A stretch of DNA of 64,000 bases, from contig RSEE01000007.1 of NCBI GenBank assembly GCA_003971905.1, forward strand, positions 310,001 through 374,000, given 5' to 3'. Below, one piece after another: positions 10,826-22,024 of this stretch. Numbering within the stretch: the first letter of the stretch is position 1; each line of letters opens with the position of its first letter. The position numbers were made by a program, and so were the translations under genes. Under the pieces are notes generated by a model that did no database searches, was not told the origin of the DNA, and saw nothing but the letters and a program-made list of their open reading frames with translations. This DNA comes from Moniliella sp. 'wahieum' (lineage: Eukaryota > Basidiomycota > Moniliellomycetes > Moniliellales > Moniliellaceae).

Positions 10826-13800
10826 TCATACGCAATCAGGGGGAGAGCCTGCAGGGCCAGGTGTGGTAGGAGCAGGCGGGCGGTAGGAGCAGGGGGGGCA
10901 TAGGGAGAGGGGTGGTAGGAGCAGGGTGGGCGGTAGGAGCAGGTTGGGCCGGAGGGACAGGGTGGGTGTTAGGGAGAGGGGTGGTAGGAACAGGGAGGGT
11001 GGTAGGAGCAGGCTGGGTGGTGGGAGCAGGTTGGGTGGTAGGTGCAGGGGGGGCGGAGGGGCAGGGAGGGTAGTAGGAGCAGGGAGAGTGGTAGGAGGAG
11101 GGAGAGTGGCATGAGCAGGGAGGGTGTTAGGGAGAGGGTGGTAGGGACAGGAGGGGTAGGAGCAGGGAGGGTAGCAGGGAGAGGAGTGGTAGGGAGAGGG
11201 TGGGCGGTAGGTGCGGGAGGTGCGGTAGGAGGAGGGAGGGCGGTAGGAGCAGGGAGGGTAGTAGGAGCAGGGAGAGTGGTAGGAGCAGGTTGGGCGGTAG
11301 GAGCAGGGAGGGCGGTAGGAGCAGGGAGGGCAGTAGGGAGGGGTGGCAGGAAGAGGGGTTAGGAGCAGGGGGCGACCCGAGTAGGGTGAGTGTTAGGGAG
11401 AGGGGTGGCAGGGAGAGGGGTGGCGGGTGCAGGAGGTGCGGTAGGTGCAGGAGGTGCGGTAGGTGCAGGAGGTGCGGTAGGTGCAGGAGGTGCGGTAGGT
11501 GCAGGAGGTGCGGCAGGCGCGGGAGATGCGGCAGGGACCGGAGGTGGGTAGTCCAGGTAGGAGCAGGGTTGGGAGGAAAGGGGACGCCCGGAAAAGGAAA
11601 GTGCCATGTGTCTCCGTTGGCGGGCGGGAAGGGCAAGAGGGCGCCGGGGCCGGGCGACGCGCAGCAGGAGAGGGACGGGTCAAGGCCGGTGTGTGAGCAG
11701 GTGGTGGGGTGCTCTTTTTCGCAGTTCGGCCACAGTTCTGACATGCTCATCTTCGACGCGGTCCAAGCTGCTTGGGGTAAGATGAGATCCGCATCGTCAA
11801 CCAGGTGCAGCTTGTCGCTGATCTTTGTCCATCCGCCCCGGTTGGTGCTCAGCATCTGGAAGGCGATCTCGACCCTGCCTACAATCTCGGACGGGGTCAG
11901 TTTGAACTTGTAGGCTCGAATCAGATGGTCGATGCGGACGCCAATCTTGCGACGGGCGTTTCAAATAACCTTCTTGGACACTGCTGCTTGCCTTGAGGCC
12001 ACGCATTGGCTTTCCATTTGGACCGCGGTACGTGCTTTGAGGTGGAAAAAGCTGGTCCCGCAAGCACAGGACTCCATCCATCCCATTGTTCCACCCTCCC
12101 ACACTTGGGAAATGGAACTCACTCGCTTACACAACGTGAGTACGCTAGGAAAAGGGGGCGGCGGCGCTGAGGGATCCCGAGTCGCGCGATCAGTCGCTTG
12201 AAGCAGAGCATCGCACTCGGCCGCAACGGTGTTGTGCGGCGCAGGTGGGAGGGAGGCACCGGCAGCAGCATCGGGTTCCCCGCGACGTTCGGAAGGTGGA
12301 GAAGACCCATTGGCGCCTCCACCGTTGGCGGCGGCAACCCCTGGGGCCGGAGTTGCATCGGGGACCGGAGCGGGATGAACACTTCCCTCTGTGGCAGGCC
12401 CAGGGGGAGCCGTGCGTCCAGCTAGCCCGGGCGAATCATGCGTCGTATGCGGAGGAGCGGTGGCGGGAAATTGTGGCGCACGGGGACGTACACGGGACGG
12501 TGGGCCATTGCCCGCCGCCAGTGGAACGCCGATATGGTCCGCGATGATGGTCAGAAGGCTCTTGAGGTCCTGTACTTCGGTTCGAAGGTGTTCAACCTGT
12601 GTCTCGACTAATGGTCTCGTGCGCACAGCCGATTCGTCTCCTGAGCAAGGCTCACAATTGACGAATGAAAATTGGGAAGCGACTTGCCCACCACTTTTGC
12701 TGTCTGCTTCGTCAGAGATGCGTTTTTTTTTCTCCTCAATCACCTTCTCCAACCCAGTCTCCATCGCGCCCAAGCGGTTATTGACCAGCCCGAAACCATG
12801 CTGCACAGTGCCGTGATCTGAGGCATCTCCCGCCCAAAGGAAGGATTCACCGGCACAGGCTGCTGCTCGACGTATATCTTGATTTCCTGAGACCACTTCT
12901 GATACTCCGGCGACTGAAAGACACGCAGCTTGAGGATATAGCGGGTGCATCTGGTGTCAGACCAAAAGGGAGAGTCTTGAAGGATGACTCGTCGAAACAT
13001 TCTTAGCAATTTGGCAACTCTTTCGCCATCATAAGATGGTCTCGCCTCGTGTTGACCTCAGTGCCTTGGTGAGTACGCTTCTTCCCTCTTTCGGCGCCAA
13101 GGGGTGGTTCCAACTCCTTGAGTGCCGCATCAAGTTTTTTCTCCTCGTCGTCCAAGTCAGGAAAGATTTGGTTGAGCAGAACATCAGGGGGTCGAGTTGG
13201 GCGCGGGAGGAAGTAGGCACCACCTTTGGGAGCCCATCCATTCAAGGCACGTACAAAGGGCATGGACATGTTGTCAAGGTGAGCAAGGAGGGCGAGACAT
13301 TCCAGTTGCCAGCCTGCGAATGGAATCCTCGGGTACCCCCAGCATATCGGCAATGCGAACGGCGCTCCAACGGAAAATGTCAGTTTTCCTTCCACTGTTG
13401 ATGCCGGCCACCGTCAGGTACCGCAACACCCGAGAGTAATAACCGTGGTCCGTCATAATTGATTTGCCAATCGGTCGCTTGGACTTGGCAGTAGTAGTGG
13501 CTGCAACGTCCTCGGCCCCTCATGCGGGCCATCCTCCGTGGCGTCCTCTGTGTCGTCGACGTCTTGCATGCCATCCTCGGGGGCCTCGTCCGCGCCTTCC
13601 ACCCGATCATCCTGTCCATCGACCTCTCCATCGTCCTCCATTGCATCCTCCACAACGTCCTCCACAGCGTCCTCCACAGCGTCCGTCACACCGTTCCCCT
13701 CCAGAACAATGGAGGGAGGCGTGCTCCTGCGTCGCCTGCGGATTCGTTGCCCGGGAAAACCGGGCAGGTGAGCCACGACTCGGGTTCGGTTAAGGGCAGG

Positions 13801-15092
13801 CAGATCCCATCGCCCCACCCTCTAGGCCGGCGCTCCCTTACGACTTGCAAGCGAAGGAAAAAATGGCGCGCCAAAGACGAGATGCAACATATGTTGGCAT
13901 CCTTGTGACGCATCGTACCCATCGCTCGCTTCGAACCCCCCGGGTAGCCCTTCCCTTCGGCAACATAACTTGCAGTGCCTCGGCTGGCTCAGTGGGCCCC
14001 TCGGGCATAGGAAGAGTGAGAGGCAGACAGTCCATGAGCAGAATCCCGCGCACGTGCTCGCCGCGAAGCAGACAGTAATGCGACAGGCAGGCCATCGCGT
14101 GGTCCCGAATGCCTGCCGGATACGAGCGCGTGTTGTCCAAGCAAGTGGCCAGAATCGTCTCTAGCTCCTTGAGCGAGTAGCCATCGTGGGAGGAACCTGG
14201 GACACACGTTAGCATCAACAGCGAACAAAAAATTGGAGCGAGAAAACAACCTACCATTTGGTCGGCCGCCAACGATTTCCTTTTGAGCCTTGCCGTCCGA
14301 TTTGCGCTCGGCCTTGAGAGCCATTTGGGTATGGGGACCTTGACGCGGGCTGGGGGGGAAGACATCGAGCCACGTGAACCCCTCCTTGAGATCAAATAAC
14401 CTGCCCTGGTACTTGTGGAAGTACGTCACAGCTGACTCGATAGAGAGCAGTGACGCAGGTCCGTAATGGACGTCTGTTTGGGTCCCGGCGCCCGACCGGA
14501 AGGGTTCGGGCTCTTGAAACCCACCATCGTCTTGCGCCTCGGGCCGAGGGGACTGGTTGGCCTGCGTTGCTCGCCGCTTGTTCGGCCCGTCCGTCCCGGG
14601 GGGAGCATCCCTCTTTGAAAATCCAGGGGGGAAGCTGCGCCTGCGCAAGCTGCCCTGAGGAAATGCGATTGTCAAAGCAGGTGCTGAGGTACTCCGTCAG
14701 GGCCCTGCCGTGCTTGGCCTGCGCTTGGAGAAACGTGGCGAGGTTGAGGTCTGTGGCCAGTGTCCTGCCGAGTAGCGTGTCAATGGGCCGACCACGAACC
14801 ACGGAAGGCAGAACTGGTCGGGGCACGAGGAGGAGACGCACCGTTGCTCGAACTGTATTTTGAACTGTACGGGATCGTCGGCATACGCAGACAGGGAGGG
14901 CAGCTTGTCTTCGTGGATGGCGAGTTGAAGATTAAACTCGATGTAGCCACGCACCTTGGAGCGGTACATGTCGATGGTGCTGGCACCAACGCCGTTGGCG
15001 CCTTCCTTATGCAGCCGGCGCACGCTCTCCTCGTGCCGCGCCTGGGTGCTGGCGGGGAGACCCGGCACACTGAAGGGGGAGCGGCGCGGCAT
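10826..15092 (-). CDS. Crypton-derived recombinase-like protein (Ndc10-II plus GCR1_C)
   Basis: A large DNA-binding protein of Crypton descent. Blocks in order: an N-terminal helical part (GASTIDMYRSKVRGYIEF, near 14960); a tyrosine-recombinase-like core of Ndc10 domain II type with LLRGEHVRG (near 14065), MGTMRHKDANICC (near 13915), INSGRKTDIFRW (near 13390), GVPEDSIRRL, and FVRALNGWAPKGGAYFLPR (near 13230); a leucine-rich coiled coil (near 12580); a GCR1_C-like domain with VWEEWNNGMDGV (near 12070) and GGWTKISDKLHLVDDAD (near 11800); then a long PAPT-repeat tail ending at TGA 10828-10826. Introns are clear in places, for example about 14254-14191. Family members normally have His in TH-x-x-R and a Tyr nucleophile; here they read TDIFR and AHLDNM, so strand transfer is probably lost. 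An acidic stretch rich in VED interrupts the core at 13515-13690. Several frame changes make exon limits approximate. Kojima and Jurka's fungal Cryptons combine the same two domains. It may be a transposon copy or a host gene. Confidence 0.72.
10850..11540. repeat. 18-base minisatellite coding for PAPT hexapeptides
   Basis: Degenerate 18-base units close to GTAGGAGCAGGGAGGGCG on the plus strand, almost free of C. Four perfect copies of a variant (GTAGGTGCAGGAGGTGCG) stand at 11441-11512. On the minus strand one frame reads ALPAPT, TQPAPT or APPAPT again and again. Because 18 is a multiple of three, unit gain or loss keeps the frame. It forms the C-terminal tail of the Crypton-derived gene. 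Confidence 0.85.
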
Positions 15093-15709
15093 GGCGTCCG
15101 CGTTGGGCGGGGGGTCTGCGCCGGGGCCAGGAGCGGGCGGCGGGGGGGGATGGCATCGCTGGGCGCAGGCGGTGGCCAGGACCCTGGGAGGACACGGGCG
15201 CGCAGACGATGGCGTGGGGGGGTGTTCTGCTGGTCGCAGCAGTAGGGAGGGCGTTCTGAGTTCTGAGTGTCCGGTGGCCGGCGCCCATCCGGCCATTGTC
15301 CGATTGTCCGTCGCCGCGACCATCACGCGCGCCCGTCACGCGTCCCGCGTCCCGCACGCGGCTGTTTCCGTACTCAGACGGCCCATTTGGCCAGCACAGC
15401 AGCCGCCCAGTGCCCGCCGCCGAGTGCGCAAGCGCGACGGATGTGTCCGTCGCATACGCTTGGTTTCAAATTGCACGCCAGCGACGCGACGAGTTTGGAC
15501 CAACATTTTGTTTTGGGCGCATTTTGGGCAGCACTTCGGGCGGATGCAGTCCACACCAACGAAAACACATGGTCAGGATTGAATGGCGACGCTTGAGCAA
15601 AGGAAAGAGTCCGGTTGTGGCGCTGCCTTCCGCACACCATGCCACCACGCCGGCACGCGCCCGATCCTGCCTTCTATATGCACCATCTCTGTCTCTAAGG
15701 TCCCAGCTC
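15093..15709. other. Intergenic, upstream of the Crypton-derived gene
   Basis: GC-rich sequence with no recognisable gene. It probably contains the promoter of the minus-strand Crypton-derived gene and the 3' end of the WW-domain gene. Confidence 0.45.
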
Positions 15710-17011
15710 TCATAAGCCACCGCACGATGAGCAGAAAGGGTAAACGAAGTCATGCATGGATGAATCGAAGGGGACTAGGTCGGCGGGAGCAGGCCAAGAA
15801 AGCATACAACGCTTCGGCAATCCAGATATAATGAAGGACCAAACCCATGCAAGTAAGAACAAAAAGTCCAGGCGCGACGCATGCTCAGAAGCCACGCAAT
15901 TGGCCACCCGTTGGGCCTCCATCCGAGGAAATGTGCCAACACAACGATCGAGATGGTGGGGAGGCGGGCCGATCAAAGCAAAGAGCCCCAAAATAGCCCC
16001 GCCCACAATGCCGCCAACGATCGCTCCATTATTGTGTTTGTGCACAATCATAGGCTGCCCGTTGCCGGAGCGAATGCACTTCAAGCGCGGGTCCTGAATC
16101 AAGTAAAGGAATTGATCTGGTACACCGGGGGGAGAGGTGCGTGGCGGCAACACGACCACATCTTTCCCATCCGCATCGCGTTGGAGAGAAAAATGGCTCG
16201 GCCAGTACGGGAGGCTTCAACAAAGGCGCGGTTCAACCGCGCTTGCGCCTGAGCGAACGTTTCCGCTTGCTTGCGTTCCATAGCCTTGCGCTCTTTCCGG
16301 CCCATCTTACGCTTAGGATCCCCACCTGAGGCACGGTAGATGTCTTGCCTGAATGCAACGCGTCCTGAGCGTCACTGACAGCCGGGGTGGCGTGGCCAAA
16401 GAAGTGTCCACGCCCAGCTGCGCATCCGCTGCACAGTGTTCTCCCATTCGATTACCTTCCTTTGCGGGGGGGGAGCGAGGCAAGGTACTGTGGATCGAGG
16501 AAAGGGTGCACCCACGTGCTGCGACCTGCCATTGTTGCCGCGCTGGTCGACGTAAAAAGGATGCCCGCGGGGGGATCGAACTGGCGGATCCACCCAGACG
16601 GAAGCGGGCGCTTGTCTTCTCCGGGCCTGGAGGTGGGATGAACGGGCCAGAGTTTGCGCTGGGAGCAGGGCTGGGGGGGTAGCGACGCGGCCAGGGGTGA
16701 GGGGGGTGGAGCTGTGGGGACGGCGGGAGGGGTGGACGCTGGCAAGGGAGGCGGATGGGAGCTGCTAGCACTAGAGGCTTGAGCCGGAGCGGAGGCGGGG
16801 CGGAATCCAGACCAAGAGCCACCGACTCGTCGTAGGAGGGAGGAAGGTCGCTGGGCGGGGGCGCGCGGGTGGTGCCCGCGGGGGAGCAGGATCGAGGCGG
16901 TGCCCATGCTGGTGGTGATCGCAAGAGCAGGGGGGGGCGGTCGAAGCGAGGCGGTGGGCTGTGCTTTTGCACGGGGCGCGGGCACGGGGCCACGTATGGC
17001 GCAGAGGGCAT
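15710..17011 (-). CDS. WW-domain protein with a PPSY motif and a hydrophobic glycine-rich C-terminal segment
   Basis: A probable membrane-associated adaptor. From the ATG 17011-17009 (MPSAPYVAP) the N-terminal part is proline-rich and contains DLPPSYDES, a PPxY motif of the type WW domains bind. A WW domain follows at about 16620-16480: LPSGWIRQFDP, then FYVDQRGN and STWVHPFLDPQYL, with both signature tryptophans. Next comes a basic block, KMGRKERKAMERKQAE (near 16290). Last is a glycine-rich hydrophobic segment, GAIVGGIVGGAILGLFALIG (near 16000), which could cross a membrane. This order matches a common fungal family of unknown exact role. Three frame switches (near 16760, 16560 and 16170) look like base errors, and the stop at 15710 is the least certain point. 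Confidence 0.7.
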
Positions 17012-18191
17012 GGCGCCTGTGGGCCTGCCTCGTCTCGGAGCGCATGATGCATGATGCCGGCCATACGTCACGTCACACACCATCGGCTGTGCGTCACTTT
17101 CTCACCGCTCGCCCAGCTGTTTTGCGCAGTGTCTAGTGTTGTGGCCCGGCCTGGCTGCTGCGACGCTTGGGTCACGTGCGCAGCCCAGCAGGAAACTTCA
17201 ACACGTTATCCCTCGCGAGCCCGTCAAGCATCCCGACCTGCGGGGTGCGGTATCAAAAAGTAATCCGCCGCAATTTCGGACTTACCGACCGGCCACACAG
17301 CAGGGAAAAGCGGCAAGCAGCCTACACTTCCTTCGCTCCATACCAGACCAGCTCGGCGCCGTAGCGACAGAACTTGAACAAGTGTGCTCCCGACCAGGGC
17401 ACGCAGCGCTGAGCAACTGGCGCCCTTGCGTTTTTCTGCTTTACAGATGCCATCTCACCGTGTAACCCTGTCTGACACGACGCATATTGCCTCCGTCCAC
17501 AACCGCACGTAAGGCTGAACGCCACAGACCATATCCAGCTCATGCCGCCAAGGCAGTCAAAAACATCAGTCAGTACTACTTTATCTTCATGCTCATCGTG
17601 CGAAGAGACGAGATACACAACCCGAGGACGGGGGCTGGTGCGCTGATGTGCGATTATTTGTGCACCCAAGAAAGCGCGTCTTTGCATTTACAACGCACTG
17701 TCAGGCTGTGGCCAATTTTTGGAGGTGTCCACGCCCATATCTGTGCTGTCACTCCACCTGTTGGTGGACTCGGTCCGGGGCGATGGCGGACCCATCAGCA
17801 TCCCCAAGGAACAAGCCGAACCCACGTTGGGAAAAGTACGACCAGCGTGGACGCTGGTTGCATCGCAGCAGATTCCTGCCTTTGGCATGGATGGATCGGA
17901 AAGTACAGGCTACGTTCGAGGTCGAGTTTCTAGTTTCTGCACGAGATGGGGGTGTGAGTTACCGCTGGGATGGAAGTCCCCCCTGCTCCATGTCCTCTTC
18001 CGCTTTGGCGCTCCAGCGCTAAAGCAAGCCCACCAGTGCACGTTTACCACGTGTTTTACCTCGCGCACTGATCTGACCGGCCACCTTCGATTCAAGAGAA
18101 GCTGAGCGTGAGTGTCCCTCCTACCCGCCTTGCTCACTCTTCTCCCAGGCCTCTCCTTGTCTGAACCGGAGGATCTCGCATCCCCCGAGCG
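17012..18191. other. Intergenic, no gene recognised
   Basis: Upstream of the WW-domain gene and downstream of the C2H2-like gene. The only sizeable frame (17719-18105, plus) has no domain. A partly palindromic run of ATGATGC/TACGTCACGTC lies at 17044-17078. Confidence 0.5.
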
Positions 18192-19958
18192 TCACAGATC
18201 GAGGGCCGCGAGGGCAGTCGCTTTCGCGCCGATCTGGTCGGATAAGCGCTCAACCCAGTGCTGATCTTCCCCGTCTGCAGAGCCCACGCCTCTCGCTAGT
18301 TCAGATTGGATTGACTTCTCATGATGCATATGGGTGGGGGGTAGATGATCGCCCGTCTGGCGCGAACGGCAGGACGGGCGCTCCGCAGGCAGGTGAGGCC
18401 CACCGAGCCGACCAGACCCGACCCTCCGCGCGGTCAGGGTCGACGTCAGACCGAGGCGAATCGGGCGGACTGGCACTCTTGCGCCTTGACACGGGGTGCG
18501 AGGGAGAGGGAGCCAAGAGGACGCCGGCCCTAGAGGGCAGAGGACTGGTGGGTTCGCCTGCGCCTTCCGCCTGCCTAGCCGCGTCCTCGTGGTCTTTGCG
18601 CGGTTCCCCCCGTGCGGCCGACAGCCGCCCACTGGCCCGCAACGGCGTCCAGCCAGTCAACGGAGAGGGCAGCGGCGCGCGCAGGGACAATGGCCCACCC
18701 GCTCCTCCTCCGTCTTGGCCTGCGGCACCGACGGGTTCCAGCGGGGCGTGATGAGCGGCGTAGGGAACGGGTGGTTGGAACGCGCAAACAGCGGCGTGCG
18801 TTCTGCGCTGCTGGGCGCATGGCGCAGCCGGTCCATCATCGCAGCTACCACGAAGAAACGTCAGTGTCCAACGTACGTTGGTACCACGAAAGAAAGAAGA
18901 AGAAGAAAAGACGTACCTGTAGGCCGGATGGGCGTGCGCTCGCGCAACGGCGATGCCTCAGCCAAGGCCAGCAACTGCGACGCCGCATCCGCTGTCTCGT
19001 CCTCGGGCTCTTCTGGTTGCCACGCTGTCCCACTAGCCGTTCGGAGGACCGAAGACGAGACGGGCGCGGGGCTCGATGGCCCTTCGACAGTGGGCGAAGG
19101 CTTGCCCCGCATCCGCGCCAGCATGGCATACTTTTCCGGTGGAGCTCTTCGAGCACCTCGTCGCGCGGGCTGTAAGCTGGTGGATACGGCGGGGGGAAGA
19201 TGGGCGGGTAAGGACTGATGGGGGGGTGCGCCAGCGAGGGCGCAGGGGGCCGGCGAAGGTGTGGGGGCGTGAACAGCGGTAGCTCATCCGCCTCATCCGC
19301 CTCTTCCTCCTGCCTCTCCTCCTTCTCAATGTCCTTCGGCTCGCTCTTCGCCGCTTTCTTCGACTGTCGCATGACCTGCAGTCGACGCGCGATGAAATCC
19401 TTATCCCGGTCATCCTCGCGGGCGGAAACGTGCGCGCCAGCGCGGTCGGGGTCTGGATCTTGTCAGCCTCAGCTGGCGGCGCAGGGTTGGAACCCATCTT
19501 GTCTGCCAGCCGCTTTTTGCGCCCACTTGCGCTTGCTCTCCAGCATGCGCTCCCGCCGCTCGTCGGCGTTTTTCGGGCGGTTCGCATTGCCATCCCACCG
19601 CGTCCGCGGCTGGAGCGCAAGCGGAATCTCATGCTTGCATTGCAGATGGCGCCGCCAGATGGAGCGAGCATGCTTGCCACTATACGACTTGGGGCAGTGC
19701 GGGCATTGGATCGTTTCGCCACGCGTAGCCTCGGTGAGGAGCAATGCCGTGCTCAGCGCTGCGGCCGCCGCGCCGTCCGCAGGCGACGCGACAGCAGGCG
19801 CAGAGGAAGAGCAGCCACGGGAACGACGGCAGGTGCTGGCGCGGCGGGGGCAGCGGGGGCAGTTGTGGGTGGCAGAGCGGGTGGAGGGGGCGGCGACAGG
19901 GAGAGGGGCGTGCCTGCGGAGGCGGAGGGCTGCGGGACGAGGAGGGGGGCTCGGCCAT
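18192..19958 (-). CDS. C2H2-like zinc-finger protein of unknown role
   Basis: The central block at about 19720-19510 reads CPHCPKSYSGKHARSIWRRH, then LQCKHEIPLALQPRTRWD and NANRPKNADERRERMLESKR. It holds one zinc-finger-like C-x2-C...H-x4-H with 15 residues between the second Cys and the first His, more than the usual 12. I have seen this block in uncharacterised fungal proteins; its target is unknown, and nuclear location is inferred. I start at the ATG 19958-19956 (MAEPPSSSR). Downstream is a charged coiled-coil-like segment (MRQSKKAAKSEPKDIEKEER), a proline/tyrosine-rich stretch, and an intron at about 18913-18850 (GTACGT donor, GGTAG acceptor). The protein ends at TGA 18194-18192 (ALAALDL). 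Several frame shifts occur. Confidence 0.62.
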
Positions 19959-20627
19959 GGCGATGGCGAGGGCGAGGGCGAGGGTGGCGGCGGCGGGGGC
20001 ACGAGAGGCGTCGGCTGGGCGTCCTCCAGGCCGAGGATGGTGCGCTCGGAGCCAGCAGAGGAGCAGCAAGGAGCAAGGAGCAGCAAGGAGCAGCAAGGCG
20101 GAGGCCAACGACGACCCCCTCGCGGGGCGGCAAAAATCGGAAAAAGTGGCAGGAGAATCTAGGTCGACCCAAGTCTGGGCGTGCTGGGCGCAGCCAAGGG
20201 TGCCGACGTGCCTGCAGCGGCCGGCCAGCGAGCGACACCGGCCGCCGTGCCCGCTTCCACGCGGGCACCCTGGTTGCGGCCGTGGCGGGCACCTGGAAGC
20301 ACAGCACAGCGCCAGTCGTCCCATTCGACTCAGCGGACATCCGTATCAACGTTCAAATCACCCGCCACTAGTCACCGGTCACCCGCCACTGCTCCCACGG
20401 CACCCTGCACACGTAAGCAAGCATCAGTCGCATACCCCATGCCTCAGCATCCCCCTCGGCTGAATCGCCACAGCTGCCGAGATGTCCGCTGGGTCACGTG
20501 CGTCACTTGGTACTTACCCGGCCTTTCTGCCACCAACGACTGAACACAGCAACACAAATCAAGCTGATCAAGGCGTGTCTGAGGCATGATGCCAAATTTC
20601 GCACACCCGCGTGTACCCCCCCCCTTT
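19959..20627. other. Intergenic between the C2H2-like and Ima1 genes
   Basis: Contains an (AGCAAGG)n purine tract at 20060-20100 and a TCACCGGTCACCC near-palindrome at 20372-20390. No gene recognised. Confidence 0.45.
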
Positions 20628-22024
20628 TTACAGACCCACAAAGCCCACCGCCAAGGCCAGACCCAAGATGACGAGGACGAGCGCGAGGTGCGATAGTCGC
20701 GGTCGGCGTCCGGACGGATTCGCATCCTGCAACGCCATGGCTCGTCCAAACAGTTCCTCCAGCCCGGTCTGCTGGCCCTGGATCGTGCCCGGGGGAAATA
20801 GGTCTGGGGCCGCAGGACCGGAGCCGGGCGCCGTCGCCGCACAGTGGATCAGGCTCCCAGTCCATGGGCTCATCTGCCTCGTCTGGTGTGTCAGAAAGCC
20901 CCCAGGAAGTCAGCAACGGGTCGGCTGCGGGGGGCGGCGAAGAGGGCACAAGAGACGCCACAGGTTGTATTGGGTGCGAGACGAGTCGATCGGCCTGCGG
21001 TGGTGGCAGCGATGATGGTGGTGGTGGTGGTGGAGGCGGCAACGGTGACTGCTGACTAGGAAAAAATAAGGCCTGGACAAGCAAAAGAAATGTCAGTTAC
21101 CGAGGGAAGGATATGCGAATCAAACAGTATGGATGTACCCAGCCTTGAATCAACCCCGCGATAATGACCACCCACTCCAGGCCGGGAGGCAGGTCCGAAA
21201 AGTCACGGAGCCAGGCTGGGGCAGATGAAGCTCGTTGAATGGCACCATGGTACCAAAGGGGATCTGGCTGCGCCCATTGGAAGTACAGCTGCAGAACGTG
21301 TGTGGGCTAAAGAGAGCCAGGATCTGAACCAACCCAGCTCCAGCCACTAGAATTCGACGTCGGCTTCCCCGGCCCCCGTACAAGACGGCCAGACACTGGG
21401 CAGCAACAAGAAGTAGGTGGGGTTAAGCGGCAGATCAACCTTCACCCACCCGGCTTGGAAAGATGAGCGATCCAAATCAAGGTCAGGGCAAGAGGAAAGC
21501 CTTGCATGGCGAACCATGGAGAAGTAGTGCCCTCCTCCGCAGTCCAAGTAGCACAGGGCGGTCCGGCCGCTGTAGCGCGGCAGCGTACAAGGACATCTTG
21601 GCCCGGCGGGTATTTTGGGCAATGGCTTCCTGGACCAAAGGAGCACACGCAGAGCATACGGGCGGATAACTCGCCTCGAGTTGCGCACGGTATGTGGCAG
21701 CGGCTTTGCTGGCGTCGACAGGGTCGTCGGGTGGAACAAAGTCGGCGAGGAGGGCAGAGACAATCTGCTGGTTGCGAAGACATGTGCGGCAGAAGGGATT
21801 GGACTGGATACTCGTGCAAGGGTGGTATGGCGAGACTGGGGTGCAGACGCTTGGGTGGCAGGAGTCGAGGGGTCTAGGACGCCGGCCATGCGACGTGGGC
21901 CATTGGACTCGCCACAGGCAGTACAGACCCAGTCAACCACGTGGGCACCGACGATGGCAGGGGTGCGACAGAAAAAGCAGGCGACATGCTGCTGGCCTCG
22001 CAGCGTGTCGATCCAGGTGCGCAT
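20628..22024 (-). CDS. ima1: Ima1-type inner nuclear membrane protein
   Basis: A homologue of fission-yeast Ima1/animal TMEM201 (NET5), integral proteins of the inner nuclear membrane that connect heterochromatin and the nuclear envelope to the cytoskeleton. It starts at ATG 22024-22022 (MRTWIDTLRGQQHVACFFC). The Ima1_N zinc-binding part has Cys pairs: CFFC, CTAC, then NPFCRTCLRNQQIV (near 21800) and YPPVCSACAP (near 21650), with the family segment LLADFVPPDDP. Hydrophobic helices follow (for example GFPLALTLIWIAHL near 21490 and LVAGAGLVQILALF near 21330). The last helix is RLSHLALVLVILGLALAVGF, just before the stop at 20628. Frame changes interrupt the middle. The family match is good from the Cys spacing; the number of membrane passes is uncertain. 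Confidence 0.78.

Noticed and set aside
11441-11512. Regular 18-base repeats as a CRISPR-like array
   Set aside because: Units are contiguous with no unique spacers and code PAPT hexapeptides; it is a minisatellite.
10826-15092. Idea that the Crypton-derived gene is an intact, active transposon
   Set aside because: The apparent loss of the catalytic His and Tyr and the absence of visible terminal target repeats argue against activity; an inactive or domesticated copy fits better.
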